A stretch of DNA of 64,000 nt, taken from Streptomyces sp. HB132. GTDB lineage: Bacteria > Actinomycetota > Actinomycetes > Streptomycetales > Streptomycetaceae. Positions 36,430 through 45,366 of the stretch are shown here, piece by piece. Below the pieces are notes generated by a model. That model saw nothing but the letters and a program-made list of their open reading frames with translations, ran no database searches and was not told the origin of the DNA. The stretch lies in assembly GCF_016909575.1 (NCBI RefSeq), contig NZ_JAFBGA010000012.1:1-64000 (forward strand), read 5' to 3'. The position numbers and the translations under genes are program-made. How positions within the stretch are numbered: position 1 is the stretch's first letter; every line of letters begins with the position of its first letter.

Positions 36430-37248
36430 TCACTGACGCTCATAGGTGACTGTCACCGGCGCGTGGTCGCTCCACCGCTCGCCGTGCGTGGCGGCGCGCT
36501 CCACCCAGGCCTTGGCGGCGCGGCCGGCGAGGCCGGAGGTCGCGACCTGGTAGTCGATGCGCCAGCCCGCGTCGTTGTCGAACGCCCGGCCGCGGTAGGA
36601 CCACCAGGAGTACGGCCCCTCCTCCTCCGGGTGCAGCGCGCGGACCACGTCGACGTACGCCGCCTCGACGAACACCCGGGTCAGCCACTCCCGCTCCTCG
36701 GGGAGGAATCCGGAGTTCTTCTTGTTGGCCTTCCAGTTCTTGAGGTCGGCCTCACGGTGGGCGATGTTCCAGTCGCCACACACGACCACCTCGCGCCCCC
36801 CGGCGGCCGCCCGCACCTTCAGCCCCTGGAGGTAGGGGAGGAAGGCCGCCATGAAACGCTCCTTCTCCTCCTGCTTCTCCGTGCCGACCTCGCCGGAGGG
36901 CAGGTAGAGACTGGCGACCGTCACGCCCGGAAGATCGATCTCGACGTAGCGGCCCGAGGTGTCGAATTCCTCACTCCCCGGAACCTCGAACCCACCGAAA
37001 CCGATCTGGACCCGCTCCGGCTCGCGCCGCGTATAGACGGCGACCCCCGCGCGCCCCTTGGCCGAGGCCGGGGCGAGGACGACGTGCCAGCCCTCGGGCT
37101 CGCGTACCTCTTCGGGGAGCTGCTGCGCTTCGGCGCGGACTTCCTGGAGGCAGACGACGTCGGCCTCGGTCCGCCCCAGCCACTCGACGAAACCCTTTTT
37201 GGCGGCGGCGCGGAGCCCGTTCACGTTCACGGTGGTAACAGTCAGCAT
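36430..37248 (-). CDS. xth: Exodeoxyribonuclease III
   Basis: A 272-residue apurinic/apyrimidinic endonuclease/3'-5' exonuclease. Motifs: TVNVNGLRAA (Asn), CLQEVRA (Glu metal ligand), ASLYLPSGE (Tyr), CGDWNIAH (Asp/Asn), GWRIDYQVA and WSDHAPVTV (Asp-His). It repairs abasic and 3'-blocked DNA. The ATG was chosen from the family's usual MLTVTxVNVNG start. It is divergent from a GNAT gene with 49 bp between. Confidence 0.95.
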   Translation of the reverse strand: MLTVTTVNVNGLRAAAKKGFVEWLGRTEADVVCLQEVRAEAQQLPEEVREPEGWHVVLAPASAKGRAGVAVYTRREPERVQIGFGGFEVPGSEEFDTSGRYVEIDLPGVTVASLYLPSGEVGTEKQEEKERFMAAFLPYLQGLKVRAAAGGREVVVCGDWNIAHREADLKNWKANKKNSGFLPEEREWLTRVFVEAAYVDVVRALHPEEEGPYSWWSYRGRAFDNDAGWRIDYQVATSGLAGRAAKAWVERAATHGERWSDHAPVTVTYERQ

Positions 37249-37297
37249 CCCGGCACACTACCTACATACGGGATCGCATACCTGTACCATCAGTCGC

Positions 37298-37786
37298 ATG
37301 AATATCCAGACCCGGCCTTTCGATCACCCGGACGCGCTCAAACTCAACGACCTGGTGCAGCTCGAATACGCCGAGCGCTACGGCGACGGCGGTGACATCA
37401 CACCGCTCGACGCCACCATGTTCGATCCGCCTCGCGGACTGTACCTGCTCGCCTACGACGAGCAGGACCGCCCCCTGGCCACCGGCGGCTGGCGCAGCCA
37501 GGAGCGGAACGACGAGGGGTACTCGGACGGCGACGCCGAGATCAAGCGGATGTTCGTGATCGCCGAGGGCCGCGGCCGGGGCCTCGCGCGGCGCATCCTC
37601 GCCGCACTGGAGGCCGACGCCCGCGCGGCGGGCCGTACGCGCATGGTGCTGGAGACCGGCGACCAGCAGCCCGAGGCGATCGCGCTGTACACCTCGAGCG
37701 GTTACACCCGCTGCGAGAAGTTCGGCCACTACCGCACGTACGACAGCAGCATCTGCATGGCCAAGCCGCTGGGACAGCCCTCCTAG
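37298..37786 (+). CDS. GNAT family N-acetyltransferase
   Basis: A 162-residue acetyltransferase. Strand 4 and the acetyl-CoA loop read EIKRMFVIAEGRGRGLARRILAALE, with the R/Q-x-x-G-x-G/A element RGRGLA, and the end has ALYTSSGYTRCEKFGHY. Substrate unknown. Its TAG stop shares two bases with the stop of the convergent methyltransferase gene (CTAG). Confidence 0.9.
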   Translation: MNIQTRPFDHPDALKLNDLVQLEYAERYGDGGDITPLDATMFDPPRGLYLLAYDEQDRPLATGGWRSQERNDEGYSDGDAEIKRMFVIAEGRGRGLARRILAALEADARAAGRTRMVLETGDQQPEAIALYTSSGYTRCEKFGHYRTYDSSICMAKPLGQPS

Positions 37787-38568
37787 GGGATCCGCGCCAC
37801 CCCGACGTAGAACCCACTCCGCTCGTACACCGGCGCGGGCTCCTCCCGATACCACTCGGGCGCCGTGACCAGTCCCGGCTCCACGAGCTCCAGCCCCTCG
37901 AAGAACGGCTCGACCTCCTCACGCGTACGCATGCGCAGCGATATCGCACCCTTCCTGTACGCGGACTCGGTCTCCTGCCGCAGCTCCGGGTGCTGATCGG
38001 CGGTCCCGTGCGACAACACGAGATAGCTCCCCGAGGGGAGCGCCCCGACCAGCCTGCGGGTGACGCCGTACGGATCCTTCTCGTCGGGCAGGAAGTGCAT
38101 CAGTGCGATGAGCGACAGCGCGACGGGCCTCCCGAAGTCCAGCATCTCCGCGGCTCGTTCGAGGATCATCTCCGGCTGCAGCACATCGGCGTGGATGTAG
38201 TCGGTCGCACCCTCCGGGCTGCTCACCAGGAGGGCTTCGGCATGACGCAGCACGATGGGGTCGTTGTCCGCGTAGACGACCCTGGCCTGCGGGGTGACCG
38301 CCTGAACCACCTGATGGAGATTGGGCGCGGTGGGGATGCCGGTGCCGATGTCGAGGAACTGGTCGACACCCTGCCCGGCCAGCCAGGCGGAGGCCCGGTG
38401 CATGAACGCCCGGTTCCGCGCCGCGTTCGCCCGCGCCTCGGCGGGCAGCTTCTCCGCGACCTCCTGGTCGACCGGGTAGTTGTCCTTCCCACCGAGCAAC
38501 CAGTCGTAGACCCGAGCCGGGTGCGGCCTGCTGGTGTCGATACGGGAGTTGGGTATACCGGCTGTCAC
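37783..38568 (-). CDS. SAM-dependent methyltransferase, DUF574 family
   Basis: A 261-residue protein typical of Streptomyces, which often has many copies. It starts with SRPHPARVYDWLLGGKDNYPVD, the family signature, followed by the SAM loop FLDIGTGIPTAPN and acidic YADNDPIV. The GTG start lies 6 nt after GGGGGAG; an upstream start would add a basic stretch. Function is unproven; some relatives work in secondary metabolism or regulation. Confidence 0.88.
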   Translation of the reverse strand: MTAGIPNSRIDTSRPHPARVYDWLLGGKDNYPVDQEVAEKLPAEARANAARNRAFMHRASAWLAGQGVDQFLDIGTGIPTAPNLHQVVQAVTPQARVVYADNDPIVLRHAEALLVSSPEGATDYIHADVLQPEMILERAAEMLDFGRPVALSLIALMHFLPDEKDPYGVTRRLVGALPSGSYLVLSHGTADQHPELRQETESAYRKGAISLRMRTREEVEPFFEGLELVEPGLVTAPEWYREEPAPVYERSGFYVGVARIP

Positions 38569-38695
38569 AGGACGCTCCCCCAAAGGAATCGCGGACGGAG
38601 AACCCCGCTTCCGATCGGGTCGCACCTCAACGGCGTTCCCCGGAAGGGCGGGTGGTCGAGATCACTCTAATCGGCGGGCGCCGGCTCCTGCCGTG

Positions 38696-39556
38696 TCAGG
38701 AACGCCACCTGTCGCGGAGGAGCCATGCCATGCGCTCGCCCAGGTGGTGACGCCACAACCACCACGGCAGACGCCGGTGCGGGACGTAGACCCACAGATC
38801 GTCGTCGGCCTCGCTGCCCCGGGGGTGCGACCGCAGTAGTCGCAGACAACGACGGTCGACGGTCGAGTGCAGCCGGGCGACATGGGCCAGCGCCACACGG
38901 CCCTGATGACGAAGCTCGTCGCCCTCCGACTCCAGCGCCCGGGCCACCCTGGGCAGAACGGCCTCTGCGTCAGGGTGGTTCAGCGCCAGGCCGATCACCG
39001 CCACCCCCACGAGCTCTTCGGCCCGGTCGAACGCCGCGTCGACCTCCTCGGGCCGGTCGGTCCCCATCAGAGCCGAGATGCTCCGCCAGTTCATGCCCTG
39101 CCCCGACGCGGCACGGCCGATGAGGAACTCGTCCCGCCCGGCGGCCAGCAGACGCAGCCCCTCACCCTCGGGGTCGAGCGCCGAACGCGCCGCCCCGTCG
39201 TCCCCCCTCGCCGCCAACTCACCGAGCAGTCCGCCGCGTTCCTCACCTGAGTGCGAACAGGCCCAGCCCAGGGCCAGATACGTCCAGACCCGCCCGGCAT
39301 CCGCGTCCCCTCCCGAGAGCCGGTGACACAGCGCACCCAGTTCCGGCGAGGACGGCTCCGCCCCGGCGAGCGCGTCGAAGTCGCCCGCTCGCTCCCGCAG
39401 GTCGCACCGCCGGAGGAAGGCGAGACGCACGGCGTCCTCCGCGCCCAGCAGGCCGGACACGTACCCCCACCCGACCTCCGCCGGCTCCACCGCCGCGGCG
39501 AACCGGACGAACTCGACGGGGACACGGAAGGGCGAGGCAGCGGGTTCGTCGGGCAT
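38696..39556 (-). CDS. Hypothetical protein, leucine/alanine-rich helical repeats
   Basis: A 286-residue cytoplasmic protein I do not recognise. It is acidic and Ala/Leu-rich with regular helical spacing (for example GGLLGELAARGDDGAARSAL and PRVARALESEGDELRHQG), suggesting HEAT-like repeats, a protein-binding fold. It has no membrane segment and no metal motif. The start MPDEPAASPFRVP is the most plausible but lacks a clear ribosome site; the frame stays open for 60 more codons upstream. The 249 bp to the tRNA upstream hold the tRNA terminator and nothing else. Confidence 0.7.
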   Translation of the reverse strand: MPDEPAASPFRVPVEFVRFAAAVEPAEVGWGYVSGLLGAEDAVRLAFLRRCDLRERAGDFDALAGAEPSSPELGALCHRLSGGDADAGRVWTYLALGWACSHSGEERGGLLGELAARGDDGAARSALDPEGEGLRLLAAGRDEFLIGRAASGQGMNWRSISALMGTDRPEEVDAAFDRAEELVGVAVIGLALNHPDAEAVLPRVARALESEGDELRHQGRVALAHVARLHSTVDRRCLRLLRSHPRGSEADDDLWVYVPHRRLPWWLWRHHLGERMAWLLRDRWRS

Positions 39557-39754
39557 ACCGGCCGACCCTACCCAACGGCTCAACACCAGCCGGACGAATT
39601 GAGTGGTCGGCCACTTTGCGACCTCTGATGCGGATCGCCGTACCGGGGTTCCGGAGGCGCTGAGCCGCTGCCCCTGAGCGGGCGCGTTTCGGGGCACGGA
39701 CCGCCACTCAGCCCAGCGGCCCGACAGGTCGACTTGCCCCAACGGGCCGAAACG

Positions 39755-39797
39755 ACGAGATCCCGGTCAGACGGTGACCGTCTGACCGGGATCTCGT
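39755..39797 (-). terminator. Long hairpin terminator of tRNA-Ala
   Basis: A perfect 20-bp stem (acgagatcccggtcagacgg) with loop tga, starting 9 bp beyond the tRNA 3' end. Very strong transcription stop. Confidence 0.92.
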
Positions 39798-39805
39798 GTG
39801 TGCGG

Positions 39806-39879
39806 TGGACCTGTGGGGATTTGAACCCCAGACCCCCTCGATGCGAACGAGGTGCGCTACCAGACTGCGCCACAGGCCC
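39806..39879 (-). tRNA. tRNA-Ala(CGC)
   Basis: A 74-nt tRNA. Acceptor stem GGGCCTG/CAGGTCC carries the G3:U70 pair that marks alanine tRNA. Anticodon stem CCTCG/CGAGG holds loop TTCGCAT, giving anticodon CGC (reads GCG). The T loop is TTCAAAT. CCA is not encoded. The gene stands alone, followed by a strong terminator. Confidence 0.97.
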
Positions 39880-39899
39880 TTGCAACGAGTGAAACTCTA

Positions 39900-39917
39900 G
39901 CACCCTCAACAGGGTGC
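39900..39917 (-). terminator. Terminator of sepX
   Basis: On the minus strand, stem GCACCCT/AGGGTGC with loop GTTG, followed by TAGAGTTT, a rare intrinsic terminator with a short T-rich tail; it lies 48 bp after the sepX stop and just before the tRNA. Confidence 0.75.
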
Positions 39918-39965
39918 TCGGAAATCCGTATCCCGGCAGGTCACCGAGTCGGGTTCACCATCGGC

Positions 39966-41078
39966 TCACTCGTTGGCCGCGCGCGGCCTGTCCTCGTCGT
40001 CGTACTGGTCGAAGAGGGGCGTCCGACCCCGGTCGCGAGTGCGGCGGGGCTGGCCGGGCCTCCGGCGCGGGGGCACGTCGGCATCCGGCACGGGGGCGTC
40101 ATGGCTGCCCGTCCGGGTGGGATCGGCCGGGCTGGAGCGGGCCGCGCTCCAGGTCTCCGGGTCGCCGACCTCGACCCCGCCCGACGCGCGCGGGGCGACG
40201 GGGGCGGTGACGTACGTCGGCAGCGGGACCGGCACCGGCTCCCAGCTGTCGCCCTGGGCCGGTCCGCGTTCCCGCTGCTGGTCGACCCACTCGGCGTGGT
40301 CCGTCTGCTCGACGAGGGCGCGGCGGCCCGCCTCCTGCGGCGAGACCGTGGGGGCGGGCGCGGACGCCCCTCCAGGTTCCTCGTCGGGCTCGGCGGGAGC
40401 CGAGGACGGGGGCTGGTGCCGGCGCGGGCGGTTCTCGCGAAGCTGCTGTGCGGCGACCTCGGCCCGGCGCCGGTCCATGGTGAAGACGAACCGGCGGCGC
40501 TCCTGGCCACGCAGATGCACGATGTACGTGCTCAGCAGCAGGGCCGGAACGGCCGGTGCCCACAGGAAGCGGAGTCCACCCACCGCCGCGACGACCGCGC
40601 CGAGCGTGAACGCCATGAAGAGGACCGTGGTGGTACGACGGCGGCGCGCCAGGACCTGCGACCGCCGTCGGCGCTCCCGCTCGGACTCCGCACCGGAAGG
40701 GCGCCGGGCGGGCGCGGTGCGGGAGGGCCGGTCGTGCGGGCGCTCCGCCCCCTCCGGCCGGGCGGGCGCCGGGTCGCGCAACCGCGCTTCGGTATGTGCC
40801 GGGGGCGCGGAAAACGCCCGGACGTCGACGGACTCCATTCGGTCCGTCTCGACATCCGGGTCCACGTCGCCAGGCGCCTCCTCGGCATCCCGCTCCCGCA
40901 GCTCCTTGGCGTAACGGCGCTCCATGGCCGCCCGTCCGGACAGCAGCCGGATGGCGGTGCTGAAGCGTTCCGTCGGACGGGCTTCATTGAGCTCGTCCTG
41001 CCTGCGGAGCCACATCGGCACCAAGTAGGCGGCCCAAGCACCGACGATGACTGCGTAGATGAGGCCGCTGCTGCTCAC
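39966..41078 (-). CDS. sepX: SepX/GlpR-type membrane divisome protein
   Basis: A 370-residue protein of the actinobacterial GlpR/SepX family. It starts VSSSGLIYAVIVGAWAAYLVPMWLRRQDELNEARP (first helix plus conserved cytoplasmic start), a basic and acidic linker to about residue 145, two helices (TTVLFMAFTLGAVVAAVGGL, WAPAVPALLLSTYIVHL), then a disordered tail rich in Pro, Asp and Arg. In Streptomyces SepX is needed for stable septa and sporulation; in Corynebacteriales GlpR binds the MoeA-like Glp, which links FtsZ and Wag31. The moeA/glp gene lies about 2 kb away. A GTG two codons upstream is an alternative start. Confidence 0.82.
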   Translation of the reverse strand: MSSSGLIYAVIVGAWAAYLVPMWLRRQDELNEARPTERFSTAIRLLSGRAAMERRYAKELRERDAEEAPGDVDPDVETDRMESVDVRAFSAPPAHTEARLRDPAPARPEGAERPHDRPSRTAPARRPSGAESERERRRRSQVLARRRRTTTVLFMAFTLGAVVAAVGGLRFLWAPAVPALLLSTYIVHLRGQERRRFVFTMDRRRAEVAAQQLRENRPRRHQPPSSAPAEPDEEPGGASAPAPTVSPQEAGRRALVEQTDHAEWVDQQRERGPAQGDSWEPVPVPLPTYVTAPVAPRASGGVEVGDPETWSAARSSPADPTRTGSHDAPVPDADVPPRRRPGQPRRTRDRGRTPLFDQYDDEDRPRAANE

Positions 41079-41235
41079 GTTCACACCGTAGAGGGGATTG
41101 CACGGCGGCATCCGCCAATTGGCCCGGTGTGTCGCACGATCAGGCTGATATGACGGACTTTTTTTGCGATTGTTCGGGTCAGAGGTCGTCGAAAGTGAGG
41201 CTGATTACGCTCAGAGACCGATCAAATTCGAACAC

Positions 41236-41856
41236 TTATTTTATTTCGCCGGGCGTACGCGGTGTCCCCGGCCGCACCCTGCGCCAACGCCGCAGCAGCC
41301 CGTCAGGTACTTCCTCCGCGGTGAGGGCGAAGATCAGGTGGTCCCGCCACGCACCGTCAATGTGGAGATAACGTGGACGCAGTCCTTCCGCACGGAATCC
41401 GAGTTTCTCCACGACCCTTCGGCTGGGGGCGTTCTCGGGCCGAATGCACACCTCGATCCGGTGCAGTCCGACGTTGCGGAAACAGTGGTCGACGGCGAGT
41501 GCCACCGCCGTCGGCATCACGCCCCGGCCGGCCACGCCCCGGTCGACCCAGTAGCCCACGTGGCCCGAGCACATCGAGCCCCAGGTGATGCCGGCCACCG
41601 TCAACTGCCCGACGAGGCGCCCCTCGTACTCGATGGCGAAGGGCAGCATCCGGCCGGCGTTCGCCTCGGCCCGCAGGTGGCGGACCATCTGACGGTAGGT
41701 GGGGCGCCGGGCCACCGGGCCACCCGGGGCGGGCGGCGGGACGGTCGCCTCCCAGGGGCGCAGCCAGTCACGGTTACGCCGGTTGACCTCGCGCCAGATG
41801 CTCTGGTCACGCAGCTTTATCGGGCGGAGGGTGACGGTGCCGTCGGTCAGGATCAC
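41236..41856 (-). CDS. rimJ: RimJ-like GNAT acetyltransferase
   Basis: A 206-residue acetyltransferase of the RimJ/RimL group (ILTDGTVTLRPIKLRDQSIWREVNRRNRDWLRPWE, WVDRGVAGRGVMPTAVALAVDH, PENAPSRRVVEKLGF). Acts on N-termini of ribosomal or other proteins. The GTG start lies 17 bp after the mogA stop; there is no strong ribosome site, so translation may be coupled. This gene sits in the same place in mycobacteria (Rv0995). The 157-bp gap to sepX is AT-richer than its surroundings and should hold the sepX promoter. Confidence 0.88.
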   Translation of the reverse strand: MILTDGTVTLRPIKLRDQSIWREVNRRNRDWLRPWEATVPPPAPGGPVARRPTYRQMVRHLRAEANAGRMLPFAIEYEGRLVGQLTVAGITWGSMCSGHVGYWVDRGVAGRGVMPTAVALAVDHCFRNVGLHRIEVCIRPENAPSRRVVEKLGFRAEGLRPRYLHIDGAWRDHLIFALTAEEVPDGLLRRWRRVRPGTPRTPGEIK

Positions 41857-41873
41857 CGGCCAGGTCCGGACGT

Positions 41874-42398
41874 TCAGCTCGAGCTCCCCGGTCGGGGGTG
41901 GTCGCCGCCGCGCAACTGGTCGACGGCGTGCACCAGGAGCCTGCTCAGGACCGCGAGTCCGTCGCGCACGCCGCCGGTCGAGCCGGGCAGGTTCACGACG
42001 AGGGTACGGTCCGCGATGCCCGCGAGGCCGCGGGAGAGCGCGGCGGTGGGAACCTTGTCGCGGCCCTCCGCGCGGATCGCCTCGGCGATCCCCGGGATCT
42101 CACGGTCCAGCACGCGCCGGGTCGCCTCGGGCGTGCGGTCGGTGGGCGAGATGCCCGTACCGCCGGTGGTGACGATCACGTCGTAGCCCGCGGCGGCTCC
42201 GGCCCTGAGGGCCGCCTCCACCGGATCACCGTCGGGCACGATCTGCGGGCCCTCGACGGTGAATCCGAGACCCGTGAGTGCCTCGGCGATGAGAGGGCCG
42301 CCCTTGTCGGCGTAGACACCCGCGGAAGCACGGTTCGAGGCGGTCACCACGAGGGCCCGGTACACGCCGGTGGTGGGGGAGCTGCCGTGGGCGGTCAC
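41874..42398 (-). CDS. mogA: Molybdopterin adenylyltransferase family (MogA/MoaB)
   Basis: A 174-residue protein with the MPT-binding fold: YRALVVTASNRASAGVYAD, VIVTTGGTGISPTDRTPEATR, ALSRGLAGIADRTLVVNLPGSTGGVRD. It adenylylates molybdopterin before Mo insertion. GTG start overlapping the moaC stop (GTGA), 6 nt after GGAGGGGG. With moaC it forms a Moco pair. Confidence 0.93.
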   Translation of the reverse strand: MTAHGSSPTTGVYRALVVTASNRASAGVYADKGGPLIAEALTGLGFTVEGPQIVPDGDPVEAALRAGAAAGYDVIVTTGGTGISPTDRTPEATRRVLDREIPGIAEAIRAEGRDKVPTAALSRGLAGIADRTLVVNLPGSTGGVRDGLAVLSRLLVHAVDQLRGGDHPRPGSSS

Positions 42399-42895
42399 GC
42401 GTCCGCCCCCTCCGGTGCGGGGCGCCGGTAGTCGCCGGACTTGCCGCCGGATTTCGCCTCGACCCGGACGTCCGTGATCACCGCGCTCTTGTCGACCGCC
42501 TTGATCATGTCGATCACCGTGAGCGCGGCGACCGACACTGCGGTCAGGGCCTCCATCTCGACACCCGTACGGTCCGTCGTCTTCACGGTCGCCAGGATCT
42601 CCACCGCGTCGTCGGCGACGCTCAGGTCGACCTTCACGCCGGAGACGGCGAGCGGGTGGCACAGCGGGATCAGGTCGGGGGTGCGCTTGGCCCCCATGAT
42701 CCCGGCGATGCGCGCGGTTGCGAGCGCGTCGCCCTTGGGGACACCCTCGCCCCTGAGGAGTTCGACGACACGCGGAGACACGAGGACCCGGCCGCTGGCC
42801 CGGGCGACACGTGCCGTGACGTCCTTCTCCGACACGTCGACCATGCGGGCGGCACCCGTCTCGTCGATGTGCGTCAGCCTGTTCTGCGTACTCAA
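42395..42895 (-). CDS. moaC: Cyclic pyranopterin monophosphate synthase
   Basis: A 166-residue MoaC: IPLCHPLAVSGVKVDL, TDRTGVEMEALTAVSVAALTVIDMIKAVDK with the catalytic Lys residues and YRRP tail. It makes cPMP from 3',8-cyclo-GTP. The only start giving the usual length is TTG (LSTQNRLTHID), 5 nt after GGAG. It follows two hairpins after moeA, so moaC-mogA-rimJ likely form their own transcript. Confidence 0.93.
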   Translation of the reverse strand: MSTQNRLTHIDETGAARMVDVSEKDVTARVARASGRVLVSPRVVELLRGEGVPKGDALATARIAGIMGAKRTPDLIPLCHPLAVSGVKVDLSVADDAVEILATVKTTDRTGVEMEALTAVSVAALTVIDMIKAVDKSAVITDVRVEAKSGGKSGDYRRPAPEGADA

Positions 42896-42935
42896 CTCAC
42901 TCCGCCTAGCGGTAGGGCGCCGGTTGCCCGCCCGT

Positions 42936-42983
42936 CCCGCGCGCCGAGGCGCGGGCCGAGGGGTCCGGGGGGCTTCCCCCCGG
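42936..42983 (-). terminator. Tandem hairpins between moeA and moaC
   Basis: Two perfect stems: cccgcgc/gcgcggg with a 6-nt loop (42936-42955) and ccgggggg/ccccccgg with loop ctt (42965-42983). They lie just beyond the moeA stop and should end the galU-moeA transcript. Confidence 0.65.
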
Positions 42984-43024
42984 TAAGGCACAGCGCCAGA
43001 CACCGTACCGCCACCGCGCCGAAG

Positions 43025-44353
43025 TCAGCGGAGGAGGATCACCTCGGCCTCCGTGCCGGGCTCGGCGGAGGTGACGTCCTCGGGCAGCACGATCAGCGCG
43101 TCCGCCTGGGCGAGAGCGGCGATCAGATGCGATCCGGGGCCCCCGACGGGAGTCACGGTGCCCGCCTCCGCGTCGTAGGTCCCGCGCAGGAACTGGCGTT
43201 TGCCGGACGGCGAGGTGAGCGGCACGTCGGTGCTGAGGGTGGCCCGCACCTTCGGGCGGTGGACGTCCTGGAGGCCCATCAGCGTGAGGATCGCCGGCCG
43301 GACGAACAGCTCGAAGGAGACGTACGAGGAGACCGGGTTGCCGGGCAGTGCCAGCAGCGGTGTGTGGTCGGGGCCGATGGAACCGAAGCCCTGCGGCTTG
43401 CCCGGCTGCATGGCGAGCTTGCGGAAGTCGACGCCGCCGCCGGGCTCGTCCGCCTCACCGGCGGAGGACACGGACGTGACCGAGGACAGGGCCTCCTTGA
43501 CCACGTCGTACGCGCCGACACTCACGCCGCCCGTGGTGACGACGACGTCGGCGCGGATCAGCTGGTCCTCGATCGTGGCCCGCAGCGTCTCCGCGTCGTC
43601 GGCGACCGCGGGGACGCGGTAGGCGATGGCGCCCGCGTCACGGGCGGCGGCCGTCAGCGCGAAGCTGTTGGAGTCGTAGATCCGGCCGCCGGTCAGCTCC
43701 TCGCCCGGCTGCGCGAGCTCGCTGCCGGTGGAGAGCACCACGACGCGCGGGCGGGGCCGCACCTTCACCGTCGAGCGGCCGATCGCGGCGAGCAGCCCGA
43801 TCTGCGGCGGACCGACGACGGAACCCGCGCGCAGGGCCAGGTCGCCGGGCCGTACGTCGCTCCCCTCGGCCCGGACATGGGCACCCGCCTTCACGGAGCG
43901 GTGGACGCGGACCTCGCCGCTCGCGCCCTCCGGGGCGTCGCTGTGGGCGCGCATGGTGTCGGCCGGGCCACCACCCGTGCCGCCGTCGGTCCACTCGACC
44001 GGGACGACGGCCTCGGCACCGGCGGGCAGCGGAGCACCGGTCATGATGCGGGCGGCCTCGCCCGGTCCGACGGACCGGCCGTCGGCCAGGCCCGTGTCGC
44101 CCGCCGCGACGTCGCCGATGACGGTGAGCACGGCGGGGAACTCCTCGCTCGCGCCCTCGACATCGGAGATCCGGACGGCGTATCCGTCCATCGAGCTGTT
44201 GTCGAAGGGCGGCAGCGCGACCTCCACCACGACGTCCTCGACCAGGACACAGCCCTGGGCGTCGGGCAGTTGCAGCTCGATGGGCTCGAGCGGCTTCACC
44301 GCGGCGAGGATGTCGTCAAGGTGCTCGTCCACCGACCAGATCGTGCTGCTCAA
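43025..44353 (-). CDS. moeA: MoeA-family protein, candidate Glp divisome factor / molybdopterin molybdotransferase
   Basis: A 442-residue MoeA/gephyrin-E-domain protein: LPPFDNSSMDGYAVR, GDVAAGDTG, VVLSTGSEL, DVVVTTGGVSVGAYDVVKEAL, ALPGNPVSSYVSFELFVRP. All four domains are present, so molybdate insertion is plausible. But its position between galU and the rimJ/sepX genes is that of mycobacterial moeA1 (Rv0994) and corynebacterial Glp, which binds FtsZ and GlpR rather than only making cofactor. Start: TTG, 10 nt after GAGGAG, 4 bp past the galU stop. Confidence 0.88.
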   Translation of the reverse strand: MSSTIWSVDEHLDDILAAVKPLEPIELQLPDAQGCVLVEDVVVEVALPPFDNSSMDGYAVRISDVEGASEEFPAVLTVIGDVAAGDTGLADGRSVGPGEAARIMTGAPLPAGAEAVVPVEWTDGGTGGGPADTMRAHSDAPEGASGEVRVHRSVKAGAHVRAEGSDVRPGDLALRAGSVVGPPQIGLLAAIGRSTVKVRPRPRVVVLSTGSELAQPGEELTGGRIYDSNSFALTAAARDAGAIAYRVPAVADDAETLRATIEDQLIRADVVVTTGGVSVGAYDVVKEALSSVTSVSSAGEADEPGGGVDFRKLAMQPGKPQGFGSIGPDHTPLLALPGNPVSSYVSFELFVRPAILTLMGLQDVHRPKVRATLSTDVPLTSPSGKRQFLRGTYDAEAGTVTPVGGPGSHLIAALAQADALIVLPEDVTSAEPGTEAEVILLR

Positions 44354-44357
44354 GCTG

Positions 44358-45260
44358 CTACAACTCCTCGGTGACGTAACTGCGCAGCCAGGTCCGGAAG
44401 TCCGGGCCCAGGTCCTCACGTTCGCACGCGAGTCTGACAATGGCACGCAGATAGTCGCCCCGGTCACCGGTGTCGTAGCGGCGTCCCTTGAAGACGACCC
44501 CGTGCACGGGGCCGCCGATCTTCTCGTCCTCGGCAAGCAGTTGGAGCGCGTCGGTGAGCTGGATCTCGCCGCCGCGGCCCGGCTCGGTGTGGCGCAGTAT
44601 GCCGAAGATCGCGGGGTCCAGCACATAGCGGCCGATCACGGCGAGGTTGCTGGGGGCATCGGCCCTGTCGGGCTTCTCCACCAGACCCGTGACCCGCACG
44701 ACGTCGCCGTCGGCGGTGGGCTCGGTGGCCGCGCATCCGTACATGTGGATCTGCGCGGGATCGACCTCCATCAGCGCGACGACGCTGCCGCCCTCGCGCT
44801 CCTGGATCTCGACCATCCGGGCGAGGAGGGGGTCGCGCGGGTCGATGAGGTCGTCGCCGAGAAGGACGGCGAACGGCTGGTCGCCGACGTGCGGCGCGGC
44901 GCAGAGGACGGCGTGGCCGAGGCCGCGCGGGTCGCCCTGGCGTACGTAGTGCATGGTGGCCAGGTCGCTGGACTCCTGCACCCGCAGGAGCCGTTCGGCG
45001 TCCCCCTTGCGAGTCAGCGCGGACTCGAGCTCGTAGTTCCGGTCGAAGTGGTCCTCGAGGGGACGCTTGTTCCGGCCGGTGATCATCAGTACGTCGGAGA
45101 GGCCGGCTCCGACGGCTTCCTCGACGACATACTGGATGGCGGGCTTGTCGACGACAGGCAGCATCTCTTTGGGAGTGGCCTTGGTGGCCGGCAGGAATCG
45201 GGTGCCGAGACCTGCAGCTGGGATGACAGCTTTGCTGATCCTGGGGTGCGACTGAGTCAT
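44358..45260 (-). CDS. galU: UTP-glucose-1-phosphate uridylyltransferase
   Basis: A 300-residue nucleotidyltransferase: KAVIPAAGLGTRFLPATKATPKEML with the catalytic Lys, RQGDPRGLGHAVLCA, VLLGDDLID, GLVEKPDR and GEIQLTDAL. It makes UDP-glucose for wall and trehalose synthesis. The ATG was chosen from the family's usual MTQxxPRISKAVIP. It is first of the galU-moeA transcript and divergent from the cyclo-ligase gene. Confidence 0.96.
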   Translation of the reverse strand: MTQSHPRISKAVIPAAGLGTRFLPATKATPKEMLPVVDKPAIQYVVEEAVGAGLSDVLMITGRNKRPLEDHFDRNYELESALTRKGDAERLLRVQESSDLATMHYVRQGDPRGLGHAVLCAAPHVGDQPFAVLLGDDLIDPRDPLLARMVEIQEREGGSVVALMEVDPAQIHMYGCAATEPTADGDVVRVTGLVEKPDRADAPSNLAVIGRYVLDPAIFGILRHTEPGRGGEIQLTDALQLLAEDEKIGGPVHGVVFKGRRYDTGDRGDYLRAIVRLACEREDLGPDFRTWLRSYVTEEL

Positions 45261-45366
45261 GCGCAGCACTCTAACCGGTGCGAATGGGCGGAAGATGAGC
45301 GTCCGGTTAACTTCCTTCTCATACATCCACATAAACGAACTATGTGAGCACCCGTTGAACCATGAC

